From IMG/VR virus record IMGVR_UViG_3300037087_000453, positions 1-41,607 of that record: 41,607 nucleotides of DNA. One strand, 5' to 3'. This stretch comes from a virus. Position 1 is the first letter of the stretch, and each line of letters starts with the position of its first letter. The position numbers were made by a program, and so were the translations under genes. Of the stretch, positions 28,839 to 34,416 are shown one piece after another. The notes beneath the pieces are model-generated. The model did no database searches and was not told where the DNA came from. It saw only the letters and a list, made by a program, of their open reading frames with translations.

Positions 28839-28871
28839 ATTGTCTATCCTCCTTGAAAATGTTAGAAGCCG

Positions 28872-28904
28872 AAAGGGCCAGCCTCCTAGCTGGCCTTTTC
28901 TTTT
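28872..28904 (+). terminator. Plus-strand intrinsic terminator within the minus-strand operon
   Basis: GGCCAGC and GCTGGCC form a 7-bp stem extended by four more pairs, with a 6-nt loop, then TTTTCTTTT on the plus strand. It lies between the SpoVG-like and rusA genes, which are transcribed the other way; in that direction the tract is only CTTTC. It may stop antisense transcription or act as an mRNA hairpin. Confidence 0.65.
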
Positions 28905-29217
28905 AGAATGGAAATTCTCCTTGCTCCTCTTTGACAGGTTGCACATTCATCTTAGATAAATATTCCTCCACAGAATTTAAAAGATGTCCTTTGAATTTAT
29001 CATCCATATCCTTCTCTTCAAATCCAACATAGCTAAAGTATTTCTTCTTTCCATGAGCTTCATATTGCCTGGATGGCATTCCTACCCATTTCTTGCCACC
29101 TGCATCGAATAATGTGCAGTCCCGAATGACAAAGCCTCCCCATTTGAGAACTTTGACGTTGAACTTAGCTATGAGCGATCCCTTATTGATCAATTCTAAT
29201 TTCTGAATTTCAAACAT
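28903..29217 (-). CDS. SpoVG-like nucleic-acid-binding protein with SSB-like tail
   Basis: ATG 29217 (104 residues) is preferred because AAGGAAA precedes it; an upstream ATG 29277 has no SD. The fold matches SpoVG: opening strands (IQKLELINKGSLIAKFNVKV), GGFVIRDCTLFD, the hallmark VGMPSR, then a C-terminal helix (LLNSVEEYLSK). SpoVG proteins bind nucleic acids. The terminal EEQGEFPF resembles the acidic tip of SSB proteins, so it may serve as phage single-strand binding factor. Confidence 0.6.
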   Translation of the reverse strand: MFEIQKLELINKGSLIAKFNVKVLKWGGFVIRDCTLFDAGGKKWVGMPSRQYEAHGKKKYFSYVGFEEKDMDDKFKGHLLNSVEEYLSKMNVQPVKEEQGEFPF

Positions 29218-29292
29218 AAATCTTTCCTTAAATTTTTCTTTTTCATATAAGTTTGGATGTCTAGTAATAGACTCCATTAGTTGAGTGATGTG

Positions 29293-29324
29293 GGCCTTGC
29301 ATCATCGTGGTGCAAGGTCTTTTC
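29293..29324 (+). terminator. Second plus-strand terminator-like hairpin
   Basis: GGCCTTGCA pairs with TGCAAGGTC (9 bp, one wobble) around a 9-nt loop, followed by TTTTC on the plus strand. It sits between two minus-strand genes. The T tract is short, so it may be an intergenic mRNA hairpin. Confidence 0.5.
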
Positions 29325-29550
29325 AATCCTTTATCCAGACTAATTTCTTTTCTTCTTCATACCCCTTGACAATCTTTGTAAAGGCTTCTTCCATTCTTTT
29401 TTCTGTAGTGAATTCAAAAGAATCATAGTAGTGATCGTCTTGATCGTCCAAGAATGCATAAAAAAAATGAATTCTTAAATCTTCATCTTCCATCCGAATG
29501 GTTGTAACCAAATCCAGGTTAATGATTTGGCTTTGAATTATTAAAATCAT
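29323..29550 (-). CDS. 75-residue acidic early protein
   Basis: The product begins with a hydrophobic strand pair (MILIIQSQIINLDLVTTIRM) and continues with an acidic segment (FLDDQDDHYYDSFEF) and a helix (RMEEAFTKIVKGYEEEKK). It looks like a small folded alpha-beta protein. Terminator-like hairpins flank it on both sides. Confidence 0.5.
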   Translation of the reverse strand: MILIIQSQIINLDLVTTIRMEDEDLRIHFFYAFLDDQDDHYYDSFEFTTEKRMEEAFTKIVKGYEEEKKLVWIKD

Positions 29551-29625
29551 CTTGCCTCCAAAAAACGTTTATAGTAAGATTTGCATTATCTTCATATTGG
29601 ACTCCTATTGGTTAGGGCTGATTGG

Positions 29626-29656
29626 GCTCGAGGGTTAATTCTCTCGAGCTTTTTTT
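29626..29656 (+). terminator. Third plus-strand intrinsic terminator
   Basis: GCTCGAGGG pairs with CTCTCGAGC (9 bp, one wobble) around TTAATT, followed by seven T. It is the strongest of the set, and directly abuts the stop of the minus-strand replication gene. Confidence 0.7.
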
Positions 29657-30440
29657 ATATCCCAAATTTTCTCAGCATATTTGCAAGTTGTTCATCAAAT
29701 CCTTTTTCAATGAATCTTACACTCAGATGAGTAATCCCCCTCTGAAATCCTATAGCATCATTGTCTAAATAGCATTCAGCTCCATTATAAATACTTCCAT
29801 TTTTAAATTTAGCTTGGACCTTCTCTTGATTTGTTTGCTTAGGAAGAATTGCTTGGGATGACTTGTAATTCTTTAGGAATGTCCTGAAAGCTCCTGTGTA
29901 ATCTCTATAGCCTTTAGGTCTATTATTCACACAGTGATCATTGATCGACTGAATTATTTCATGGACTTTATCAACTCCATGCTTCAAGCAAAGCTCCTGA
30001 TATTCATCTTTAGTGAATTCAACATATTTTCCGTAGGAATCAGTCTCTCTCTTCTTTTTTATTTCTTTATTACTATTATCATTTATTACTAGTGCTGCCT
30101 TTTCCAGTTCCGGACTTACCGTGTCCGGCTTTTCCGTTTCCGGCTTTTCAGGAATTTCATAAAGAACATATTCTCCATTATCATATTGACCTTTAACTCT
30201 TTCTTGCTTCCTAACGCAATATCCAAATTTGATTAATTCCTTAAAAGCCGAATAAATAGCATCTCTTCCCTCTTTCAAGACTTCTGCCATTTGAGTGATA
30301 TGAAATTGCCATCCATCAGGCTTACACATGCAATAGGCAAGAAGTCCTTTAGCTTTCAGAGATAGATTTTGATCTTCTAGAAATGTTTTATTTAGCATCA
30401 CATAAGGATGGTCTTTGTCCTTGGAGGTTCTAACTAGCAT
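29655..30440 (-). CDS. Phage replication-initiation-type protein with N-terminal HTH
   Basis: The 261-residue protein starts with a pattern typical of phage replication proteins: YVMLNKTFLEDQNLSLKAKG, then WQFHITQMAEVLKEGRDAIY and a FKELIKFGYCVRKQ wing, a winged-helix domain (about 1-85). A Pro/Glu linker (residues 100-130) leads to a second helical domain with VHEIIQSINDHCVNNRPKGY and YRDYTGAFRTFLKNY, as in DnaD-like or O-like initiators that load the host replisome. No polymerase or helicase was found, so the phage probably depends on host replication enzymes. Confidence 0.65.
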   Translation of the reverse strand: MLVRTSKDKDHPYVMLNKTFLEDQNLSLKAKGLLAYCMCKPDGWQFHITQMAEVLKEGRDAIYSAFKELIKFGYCVRKQERVKGQYDNGEYVLYEIPEKPETEKPDTVSPELEKAALVINDNSNKEIKKKRETDSYGKYVEFTKDEYQELCLKHGVDKVHEIIQSINDHCVNNRPKGYRDYTGAFRTFLKNYKSSQAILPKQTNQEKVQAKFKNGSIYNGAECYLDNDAIGFQRGITHLSVRFIEKGFDEQLANMLRKFGI

Positions 30441-30925
30441 AATACTCCTCCCATAAATCTAAATTTGACATGATCGCAAAGATAATGAAATTCTTCATGG
30501 CAATTTGCACAAATCTCTACAATTTCACTTCCTCCATCTTTTTTTCTAATAGGGTAATGATGTCGAACTAAATTTAATGTTTGAGAGATACACCAAGCAC
30601 ACATATAAATAGAAAGTCCAGATATTATCTTTATAGTTGTAAGTTTTTGAGGTGTTTTTCTTTTGAGATATTCGATGACAATTTCTTCGTCAAAATCACC
30701 CCTAAAAATGAGTTTATGTTCTTCAAGTTCAAAAAGTATTCGATCAAATTGTTTTTCTGAGAAATAAGGAAAATATTTTAAGGCTTCTTTTGGAGTAAAA
30801 TATCCTTTCAATCGCAATTCTTTAAAATGTGATAAAACAATGGCACAATCAAGTCCATATTTGATGGCATCCTCTACAGAAAATTCTCTTAATTGGTTGC
30901 AAGTATCTGAGGCTAAAATAGACAT
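30434..30925 (-). CDS. Winged-helix plus HNH-type zinc protein
   Basis: The first about 100 residues form helices (AIKYGLDCAIVLSHFKELRL, FTPKEALKYFPYFSEKQFD) like a replication-protein winged helix. The C-terminus is an HNH-type finger: CAWC, LVRHHYPIRKKDGG, then ICANCHEEFH. It overlaps the replication gene by 7 nt. It may nick DNA near the origin or act only as a zinc-binding DNA protein. Confidence 0.65.
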   Translation of the reverse strand: MSILASDTCNQLREFSVEDAIKYGLDCAIVLSHFKELRLKGYFTPKEALKYFPYFSEKQFDRILFELEEHKLIFRGDFDEEIVIEYLKRKTPQKLTTIKIISGLSIYMCAWCISQTLNLVRHHYPIRKKDGGSEIVEICANCHEEFHYLCDHVKFRFMGGVLC

Positions 30926-30955
30926 GTCGCTCCTTGATTTTAAGTTGATTAAAAT

Positions 30956-31012
30956 CCAAGAGAAACATAAAATGCATGTATCCAGTTTGCATTTTAGTGT
31001 TGTTTCTCTTGG
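30956..31012. repeat. Long imperfect inverted repeat upstream of the HNH gene
   Basis: CCAAGAGAAACA-TAAAATGCA (30956-30976) pairs with TGCATTTTA (30988-30996) and TGTTTCTCTTGG (31001-31012), with one 4-nt bulge and an 11-nt loop, 21 bp in all. It lies 31 nt upstream of the wHTH-HNH start and directly beside another terminator hairpin. It could be a leader hairpin, an RNase III-type target, or part of an origin. Confidence 0.75.
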
Positions 31013-31047
31013 AAAGGCTCGTTAACTAGACGAGCCTTTTCGCTTTT
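31013..31047 (+). terminator. Fourth plus-strand intrinsic terminator
   Basis: AAAGGCTCGT pairs with ACGAGCCTTT (10 bp) around a 7-nt loop, followed by TCGCTTTT. It directly adjoins the long inverted repeat. The gap 31048-31165 between it and the next hairpin contains no supported gene. Confidence 0.6.
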
Positions 31048-31165
31048 ACAGAACATATTCCTTGATAAAATTTATTTCTACTAAATTCCGAAATCTGCCA
31101 TAAGAAGCTAAGCTTAGTTCAGATGCATCTATGATCTAAGCCGTAACGTTCATCAATGCAAATTT

Positions 31166-31192
31166 AAGAGGGATTAATCCCCCTCTTTTTCT
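31166..31192 (+). terminator. Fifth plus-strand terminator-like hairpin
   Basis: AAGAGGG pairs with CCCTCTT (7 bp) around an 8-nt loop, followed by TTTCTT. It overlaps the 3' end of the minus-strand Cro-like gene. It could end antisense transcripts or, with AATTT on the other side, act weakly in the gene's own direction. Confidence 0.55.
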
Positions 31193-31377
31193 TCTCCTCT
31201 TAAATCTATTACGGTAACTTGTCCTCCTGTCATAATCTCAATCTGATTGGCAAGCTTTATTCCGCATTTAATAACTCCGCGATTGATACCTCGAATGTGA
31301 TTGCGATTCATTCCCAATTGGTCAGCAAATTTGGCTGCTGTCATATGATTAAAATGTAAATAGTCTCTAAGTTTCAT
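31174..31377 (-). CDS. Cro-like / YdaS-type regulator
   Basis: The 67-residue protein has a classic helix-turn-helix: MKLRDYLHFNHMTAAKFADQ, then LGMNRNHIRGINRG as turn and recognition helix, followed by IKLANQIEIMTGGQVTVIDL, a C-terminal strand typical of Cro/YdaS proteins. It lies in the minus-strand early operon just behind the divergent promoter region. The probable target is the AACATTTATGTT palindrome between the two promoters, so it could act as the early-gene switch. Confidence 0.75.
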   Translation of the reverse strand: MKLRDYLHFNHMTAAKFADQLGMNRNHIRGINRGVIKCGIKLANQIEIMTGGQVTVIDLRGEEKEGD

Positions 31378-31627
31378 CGTAAGTTTCTCCGAATAAATGA
31401 TTTGATAATTCTAATAATGCAGCCAAAAGTGTATAACACTCTTCTAAAGAGTTTGGATGACATTGTTTTAAGAAAGCAGTTAATTTTTCTGTACCTTCTT
31501 CGTCGTTAAATGCATTTGCATAAGTATGTAATAATGTAAGGGCTGATAATAAGACAGTTAAACAGCTTGTATCTTGATCTTTAATATATTTCCTAAGACG
31601 ATTTTCTATTTGCAATTTTCTATTCAT
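31367..31627 (-). CDS. 86-residue helical early protein
   Basis: First gene of the minus-strand early operon, with a strong SD (AAAGGAGGATAGGA). The product is all-helical (LTVLLSALTLLHTYANAFND, LEECYTLLAALLELSNHLFG) without a clear membrane span. It overlaps the regulator gene by 11 nt. Function is unknown. Confidence 0.55.
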   Translation of the reverse strand: MNRKLQIENRLRKYIKDQDTSCLTVLLSALTLLHTYANAFNDEEGTEKLTAFLKQCHPNSLEECYTLLAALLELSNHLFGETYDET

Positions 31628-31655
31628 TCCTATCCTCCTTTAATGGATATACTAC

Positions 31656-31684
31656 AATCTACATTTTTAACGATTTTAATGCAA
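31656..31684 (-). promoter_or_regulatory. Early leftward promoter
   Basis: On the minus strand TTGCAT (31679-31684) and TAGATT (31656-31661) are separated by exactly 17 nt. Predicted start near 31649 gives a short leader to the strong SD of the 86-residue gene. It stands back to back with the rightward promoter. Confidence 0.55.
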
Positions 31685-31688
31685 GTGA

Positions 31689-31700
31689 AACATTTATGTT
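31689..31700. promoter_or_regulatory. Operator-like palindrome between divergent promoters
   Basis: AACATTTATGTT is a 12-bp palindrome lying between the two -35 boxes and touching the rightward one. It is a plausible target of the nearby Cro-like regulator; this is inferred from position only. Confidence 0.4.
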
Positions 31701-31728
31701 GCGTTAAATAAGTTGATTGTGCTATATT
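31699..31728 (+). promoter_or_regulatory. Early rightward promoter
   Basis: TTGCGT (31699-31704) and TATATT (31723-31728) are separated by 18 nt. The predicted start near 31734 coincides with the start of the conserved leader RNA, as at 25.9 kb. Confidence 0.55.
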
Positions 31729-31733
31729 TAAGT

Positions 31734-31799
31734 TATCAAAGCGATCATCTCCCTGGTGACTGGCCACCAAACCAGCAGGTTGTAGAGAAAGCTGAGATA
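31734..31799 (+). ncRNA. Conserved structured leader RNA, copy A
   Basis: TATCAAAGC (31734-31742) pairs with GCTGAGATA (31791-31799) except for an internal two-base mismatch. Inside, CTGG (31760-31763) and CCAG (31772-31775) form a hairpin with loop CCACCAAA. TGGTG (31754-31758) can pair with CACCA in the loop as a pseudoknot. Compared with copy B, one stem pair is G-C instead of A-T, and one whole base pair is absent. Flanks CTGGTGACT and TTGTAG are shared. Confidence 0.65.
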
Positions 31800-31819
31800 C
31801 CTAACCAAAAGGAACGTAT

Positions 31820-32008
31820 ATGAATGACTTACAACAACTTATAGAAATAACAAATAGATTATGCACTACATTAACAATGATGTCAGAGAACGAAAGAAAA
31901 TTTGGCTTCGATCTTTGCTATCGCATTGAGCAGTTAAGCTGGGATATGGAAAGATCAGCTAATGAGATGAAGGAGATCAGTGATTATCTCGTTGGAGGTG
32001 TCGCATGA
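31820..32008 (+). CDS. 62-residue helical early protein
   Basis: AAAAGGA (31807-31813) precedes the ATG; this is the first gene behind leader RNA copy A. The protein is helical throughout (LQQLIEITNRLCTTLTMMSE, CYRIEQLSWDMERSANEMKE), suggesting a coiled-coil adaptor. It overlaps the next gene by 4 nt. Function is unknown. Confidence 0.55.
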   Translation: MNDLQQLIEITNRLCTTLTMMSENERKFGFDLCYRIEQLSWDMERSANEMKEISDYLVGGVA

Positions 32009-32202
32009 GCCTCGCTGTTGATGATAGCCCTTTACAGGATGAGTTTATGTTACAGGGATACATGGAAGAAATAAGGTACAAAGTAATCGAGAAGCTTTCG
32101 CCTCTTGAGATTGCTGCACTTTTCCAAGATTTTAAAGAGTTTCAAATTAGATTGAGAGAAGAAAAAGATCTCGCCTATGGCGAATACAACTATGAGGAAT
32201 AG
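32005..32202 (+). CDS. 65-residue acidic early protein
   Basis: It starts by ATGA overlap after GGAGGTG. The product has an acidic N-terminus and two helices (EEIRYKVIEKLSPLEIAALF, DFKEFQIRLREEKD). The family was not recognised. It lies two genes upstream of the recombination pair. Confidence 0.55.
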   Translation: MSLAVDDSPLQDEFMLQGYMEEIRYKVIEKLSPLEIAALFQDFKEFQIRLREEKDLAYGEYNYEE

Positions 32203-32204
32203 AT

Positions 32205-32462
32205 ATGAATAGTCCATGGGAAAAAACGAAAAATCATACTAGATGGAGAAATCAATTCTTATTGCATACTGATCAAAGAGATTATTTAATTTCTTATATT
32301 GAAGATCAAGATGAGACTGCAATCATAACAGAAGATCATAAATATCGAATTCTCAATGGAGATTGGAGAAAAGAATATGAAGATATCTATCAAAATGGTT
32401 TAGAGGCTTGCATAGAATTTTTTAACAATAATGAAAACAGTAAATCAAAATGGAGTGACTAA
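32205..32462 (+). CDS. 85-residue early protein
   Basis: The product is Trp-containing and polar (PWEKTKNHTRWRNQFLLH), followed by an acidic strand-helix part (YLISYIEDQDETAIITED) and an Asn-rich end. Its stop overlaps the ERF start by one base. Function is unknown. Confidence 0.55.
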   Translation: MNSPWEKTKNHTRWRNQFLLHTDQRDYLISYIEDQDETAIITEDHKYRILNGDWRKEYEDIYQNGLEACIEFFNNNENSKSKWSD

Positions 32463-33172
32463 TGAACCAATCAGAAAACATAAATGAGTTAGCAACAGCC
32501 TTGGCCAAGTGCCAGGGTGAAATTACACCCGCCTTAAAAGATTCGAATAACCCTTTTTTCAAAAGCAAGTATGCAGATTTAAACGCTGTGTGGTCAGTTT
32601 GCCGAGAACCTCTTTCTAGGCATGGCCTTTGCGTTATTCAGACTATAGACATGGGAGAGGGTGGAGAACCTATTTTAATCACAACATTAGCCCATTCTTC
32701 AGGTCAGTGGATTAAATCGTTTTCCCCTGTTCCAGTTAAAGAAGAAATAGTAAAAATCGATCCCAATAAAAAAGAAGAAATAGGAAAAATCGGTCCCAAT
32801 AAAAAAGCATACAAAAATGATCCGCAGGCTCTTGGATCAAGTATTACTTATATGCGTCGTTATAATTTGAGTAGTATAGTTGGCATTTCTACCGATGAAG
32901 ATGACGATGGAGAAAAAGCAATGAATCGAAATGCAAAAGACACTAAAGACTCTAAAGAAAAGCCTAAAGTTCCTGATCTTCCTGTCATCAGTTTAGAGGA
33001 ATCTAACAAACTCAAAGAATTGGCCGATTCCTGCGATCCTGAGTACCTTTCTAAGCTTATGGGATATTTGAGCCAGCAAGGTGTTAAAGCCTTCGCTGAG
33101 GTTAAATTAGACATGTACAACAAGATTCTAAATGGCATGATCAAGAATGCGGAACTTTTCTCGGGGAAATAA
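32462..33172 (+). CDS. erf: ERF-family single-strand annealing protein
   Basis: The 236-residue protein has ERF hallmarks: NPFFKSKYADLNAVW (30-44) and DPQALGSSITYMRRYNLSSI (120-139) followed by VGISTDEDDDGEKA. ERF proteins form rings on single strands and anneal complementary ends, as in P22 recombination and circularisation. The linker (about 93-116) contains an 11-residue tandem duplication (32741-32806). The C-terminal about 70 residues are charged and variable. It acts with the YqaJ exonuclease encoded next. Confidence 0.85.
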   Translation: MNQSENINELATALAKCQGEITPALKDSNNPFFKSKYADLNAVWSVCREPLSRHGLCVIQTIDMGEGGEPILITTLAHSSGQWIKSFSPVPVKEEIVKIDPNKKEEIGKIGPNKKAYKNDPQALGSSITYMRRYNLSSIVGISTDEDDDGEKAMNRNAKDTKDSKEKPKVPDLPVISLEESNKLKELADSCDPEYLSKLMGYLSQQGVKAFAEVKLDMYNKILNGMIKNAELFSGK

Positions 33173-33201
33173 AATGCTAAAACTACATATCAAGGATGCA
33201 A

Positions 33202-33792
33202 ATGAAGATTATAGACTTAATTCAAGGCTCAACGGAATGGTTGCAATTCCGTCAGAATCATATTGGGGCTTCGGAAGCCGGCGCAATCCTAGGAGTCAAC
33301 AGATGGAAGACTCAACTTCAAGTATGGGAAGAAAAAGTTTTTGGTTGGTCCGAGCCTATGAATGCGAACATGCAAAGGGGCGTGGAGCTTGAACCACTAG
33401 CCCGAATAGCATTTGAGCTTGAGATGGGTATTAAAGTTGAGCCAATGGTCGCAGAATGCGAGAAGCTGCCCTTCCTTAGCGCATCGTTTGACGGAGTGAG
33501 TAAAGACAGGCAAACAATCGTTGAGATCAAATGCGGCAAAGCAGCGCATAAATTAGCCATGAATGGAGACATTGCCGATTACTATCGCTGCCAACTTCAA
33601 CATCAAATGTACATTGCTGATGTAGAAATGATTTTTTTCTATAGCTTTGATGGTCAAGAAGGTATAACCATAATTGAAGAAAGAGACGATAAGTTTATAA
33701 AAATGATGCTTGAAAAATATTCAACCTTCTGGAATTGTGTCACCAATCTGACACCTCCGGAGGCTAATAATGAATCAGTTAACATTGTTTGA
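33202..33792 (+). CDS. YqaJ-type recombination exonuclease
   Basis: ATG 33202 is chosen because AAGGA lies 5 nt upstream; ATG 33196 overlaps that SD. The 196-residue protein has GSTEWLQFRQNHIGASEAGA (9-28), an early acidic motif (RGVELEP, E62), the PD-(D/E)xK core with D97 (SFDG) and E108-x-K110 (VEIKCGK), and QLQHQ (131-135). It is a lambda-exonuclease-like nuclease that resects ends for the ERF partner. It overlaps the next gene by 23 nt. Confidence 0.85.
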   Translation: MKIIDLIQGSTEWLQFRQNHIGASEAGAILGVNRWKTQLQVWEEKVFGWSEPMNANMQRGVELEPLARIAFELEMGIKVEPMVAECEKLPFLSASFDGVSKDRQTIVEIKCGKAAHKLAMNGDIADYYRCQLQHQMYIADVEMIFFYSFDGQEGITIIEERDDKFIKMMLEKYSTFWNCVTNLTPPEANNESVNIV

Positions 33793-33961
33793 TTTACCAG
33801 TTAATAAAGATTACGAATTTGATAAAATGAAAAAAGAATGGGAAAAGACTCGGCGTTCTTTATATGCCAGGAATGCCGAGCTTACCAAAATAATTCATGA
33901 GATGAATCAAGAATTTCAGATTATCAAGATGAACTTATGCAAAGGAAAGCTCATTGTCTAA
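33770..33961 (+). CDS. 63-residue charged helical protein
   Basis: GGAGG precedes the ATG, which lies inside the end of the exonuclease gene. After a short Leu-rich start (NQLTLFDLPVNKDY) the protein is one long charged helix (KMKKEWEKTRRSLYARNAEL), likely a coiled coil. It may be an accessory factor of the recombination module. Confidence 0.55.
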   Translation: MNQLTLFDLPVNKDYEFDKMKKEWEKTRRSLYARNAELTKIIHEMNQEFQIIKMNLCKGKLIV

Positions 33962-34133
33962 ATATAAAGAAATTAGAGTCGATGGTAGAAAAGTTTATTT
34001 TCATCGGATTTTAATGGCAGAAAAATTAGGACGTCCCCTATTAGCATGTGAGCATGTCTATCATCTTGATGGGGATCCAAGAAATAATGATATTCAAAAT
34101 TTAGTTATAATAAAAAAAACGGAGAGAACATGA
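33954..34133 (+). CDS. HNH homing-type endonuclease, compact
   Basis: A TTG start (33954), overlapping the preceding stop, opens a 59-residue frame with YFHRILMAEKLGRP, then EHVYHLDGDPRNNDIQNLVI. The H...H-x-D-G-N/D...N-x-x-x-N-L spacing is the HNH_3 pattern of phage homing enzymes, and both ends of the core are intact. It ends with an ATGA overlap with the next gene. Short length leaves room for little beyond the catalytic core. Confidence 0.65.
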   Translation: MSKYKEIRVDGRKVYFHRILMAEKLGRPLLACEHVYHLDGDPRNNDIQNLVIIKKTERT

Positions 34134-34387
34134 AATTTGTATTAGCAACATTACTTTTGCCTTTTTCCCCTATGGCATGTGTTAATTGCCAGCAACAAAT
34201 GATAACCGAAAGACAAGCAGCTTATACCCTTTATCTCATGCAAACAGGGCATTTAGACAAGCAATACTACTATGGAAAATATCAGGGTTTAAACTCAGCC
34301 TGTAAAATCTATAACGATATTCACAATATATGCGAAACATATGAGAATGAACAGGCGATTTTTGAATCTGGAATTGGCTTAGATTAA
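34130..34387 (+). CDS. Secreted small protein, possible lipoprotein
   Basis: The 85-residue product starts with a signal-like sequence (MKFVLATLLLPFSPMACVNC); PMAC could serve as a lipobox with Cys 17. The mature part is helical and Tyr/Gln-rich, with four more Cys likely to form disulphides (CQQQMITERQAAYTLYLMQ, CKIYNDIHNICETY). Export suggests an envelope effector or superinfection exclusion. It closes the recombination operon and is followed by a 19-bp palindrome. Confidence 0.6.
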   Translation: MKFVLATLLLPFSPMACVNCQQQMITERQAAYTLYLMQTGHLDKQYYYGKYQGLNSACKIYNDIHNICETYENEQAIFESGIGLD

Positions 34388-34391
34388 GTCA

Positions 34392-34410
34392 ATGTAAAGC
34401 GGATTTACAT
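34392..34410. promoter_or_regulatory. 19-bp palindromic operator-like site, copy 4
   Basis: Exact ATGTAAAGCGGATTTACAT located 4 nt after the stop of the secreted-protein gene and 6 nt before the convergent fibre gene. As with copy 2, it lies at a convergent gene end with no promoter, which favours a transcription-blocking role. Confidence 0.75.
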
Positions 34411-34416
34411 TAAGAT

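Noticed and set aside
30840-31025. Plus-strand frame opposite the wHTH-HNH gene
   Set aside because: It has no SD and is antisense to a protein with recognised motifs.
34070-34090. Suspected frameshift in the compact HNH gene
   Set aside because: Re-reading the bases showed GATCCAAGAAATAAT, which keeps the HNH frame open through to its normal end.
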